From positions 1 to 21,497 of the forward strand of contig CAZPYT010000013.1 in the NCBI GenBank assembly GCA_964590955.1: a stretch of 21,497 nucleotides of DNA. Direction: 5' to 3'. Under the pieces are notes generated by a model. It did no database searches. It was not told the origin of the DNA and saw only the letters and a list, made by a program, of their open reading frames with translations. Position numbers and translations under genes: made by a program. This stretch comes from CAZPYT01 sp964590955 (lineage in GTDB: Bacteria; Patescibacteriota; WWE3; UBA101185; UBA10185). Shown in pieces: positions 21,484 to 21,497 of this stretch (positions are counted from its first letter, which is position 1; every line of letters begins with the position of its first letter).

Positions 21484-21497
21484 ATTGCATGGTGATT

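Noticed and set aside
1..21497. CRISPR arrays, insertion sequences, phage or attachment sites.
   Set aside because: No spaced direct repeats, transposase, integrase or terminal inverted repeats were seen; the only tandem repeat is inside the acidic protein gene.

Overview
This is a dense, AT-rich bacterial window of small genes that often abut or overlap. The gene set suggests a reduced-genome member of the Candidate Phyla Radiation (Patescibacteria); this placement is inference from gene content, not phylogeny. The pointers are a transketolase split into two genes, an archaeal-type ATP-dependent DNA ligase, a free-standing PolI-type 5' nuclease, a VKOR/DsbA disulfide pair, many short unknown membrane proteins, and promoters that sit directly on start codons. 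Stop codon use fits the standard code. I saw no mobile element, phage gene or CRISPR array.

Layout. 1-306 has no convincing gene but holds strong RNA secondary structure ending in a terminator-like hairpin. It is followed by tRNA-CAU (307-383), trpS and ftsH. Next come two small Shine-Dalgarno-led unknown genes (3483-4198, the first a degenerate receiver-like protein) closed by a terminator, then two DNA-repair genes on the + strand: a 5'-3' exonuclease and endonuclease III. They converge with a membrane-anchored DsbA-like protein that has a cupredoxin-like C-terminal domain; a PAP2 phosphatase diverges from it. From 7469 to 10827 (- strand) an operon encodes transketolase N-half, a PrcB-like lipoprotein-sized membrane-anchored protein, transketolase C-half and a PfkB kinase. 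An orphan membrane protein with its own terminator (10950-11495) separates this from a second - strand cluster: a membrane protein, Lgt, VKOR, RpiB, ribulose-phosphate epimerase-like and a LOG-family protein. Upstream of that lie a basic 93-aa protein, an acidic tandem-repeat protein and a DUF4870/Tic20-like membrane protein. The window closes with an SDR oxidoreductase, ATP-dependent DNA ligase, another orphan membrane protein with terminator, a degenerate Fic protein and RecF.

How the parts fit. Transketolase, RpiB, the epimerase, the PfkB kinase and the LOG-family phosphoribohydrolase could form a pentose-phosphate and nucleoside-ribose salvage module. VKOR and the DsbA-like protein would form an extracytoplasmic disulfide system, with Lgt handling lipoproteins. 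The nuclease, ligase, Nth and RecF form a replication/repair set.

The most striking signal is regulatory. At least five genes have a -10 box ending exactly 7 bases before the start codon, two more have 8, and two have 10-11, so they are probably transcribed as leaderless or nearly leaderless mRNAs. trpS and the small + strand orphans instead have ordinary leaders with Shine-Dalgarno sites.
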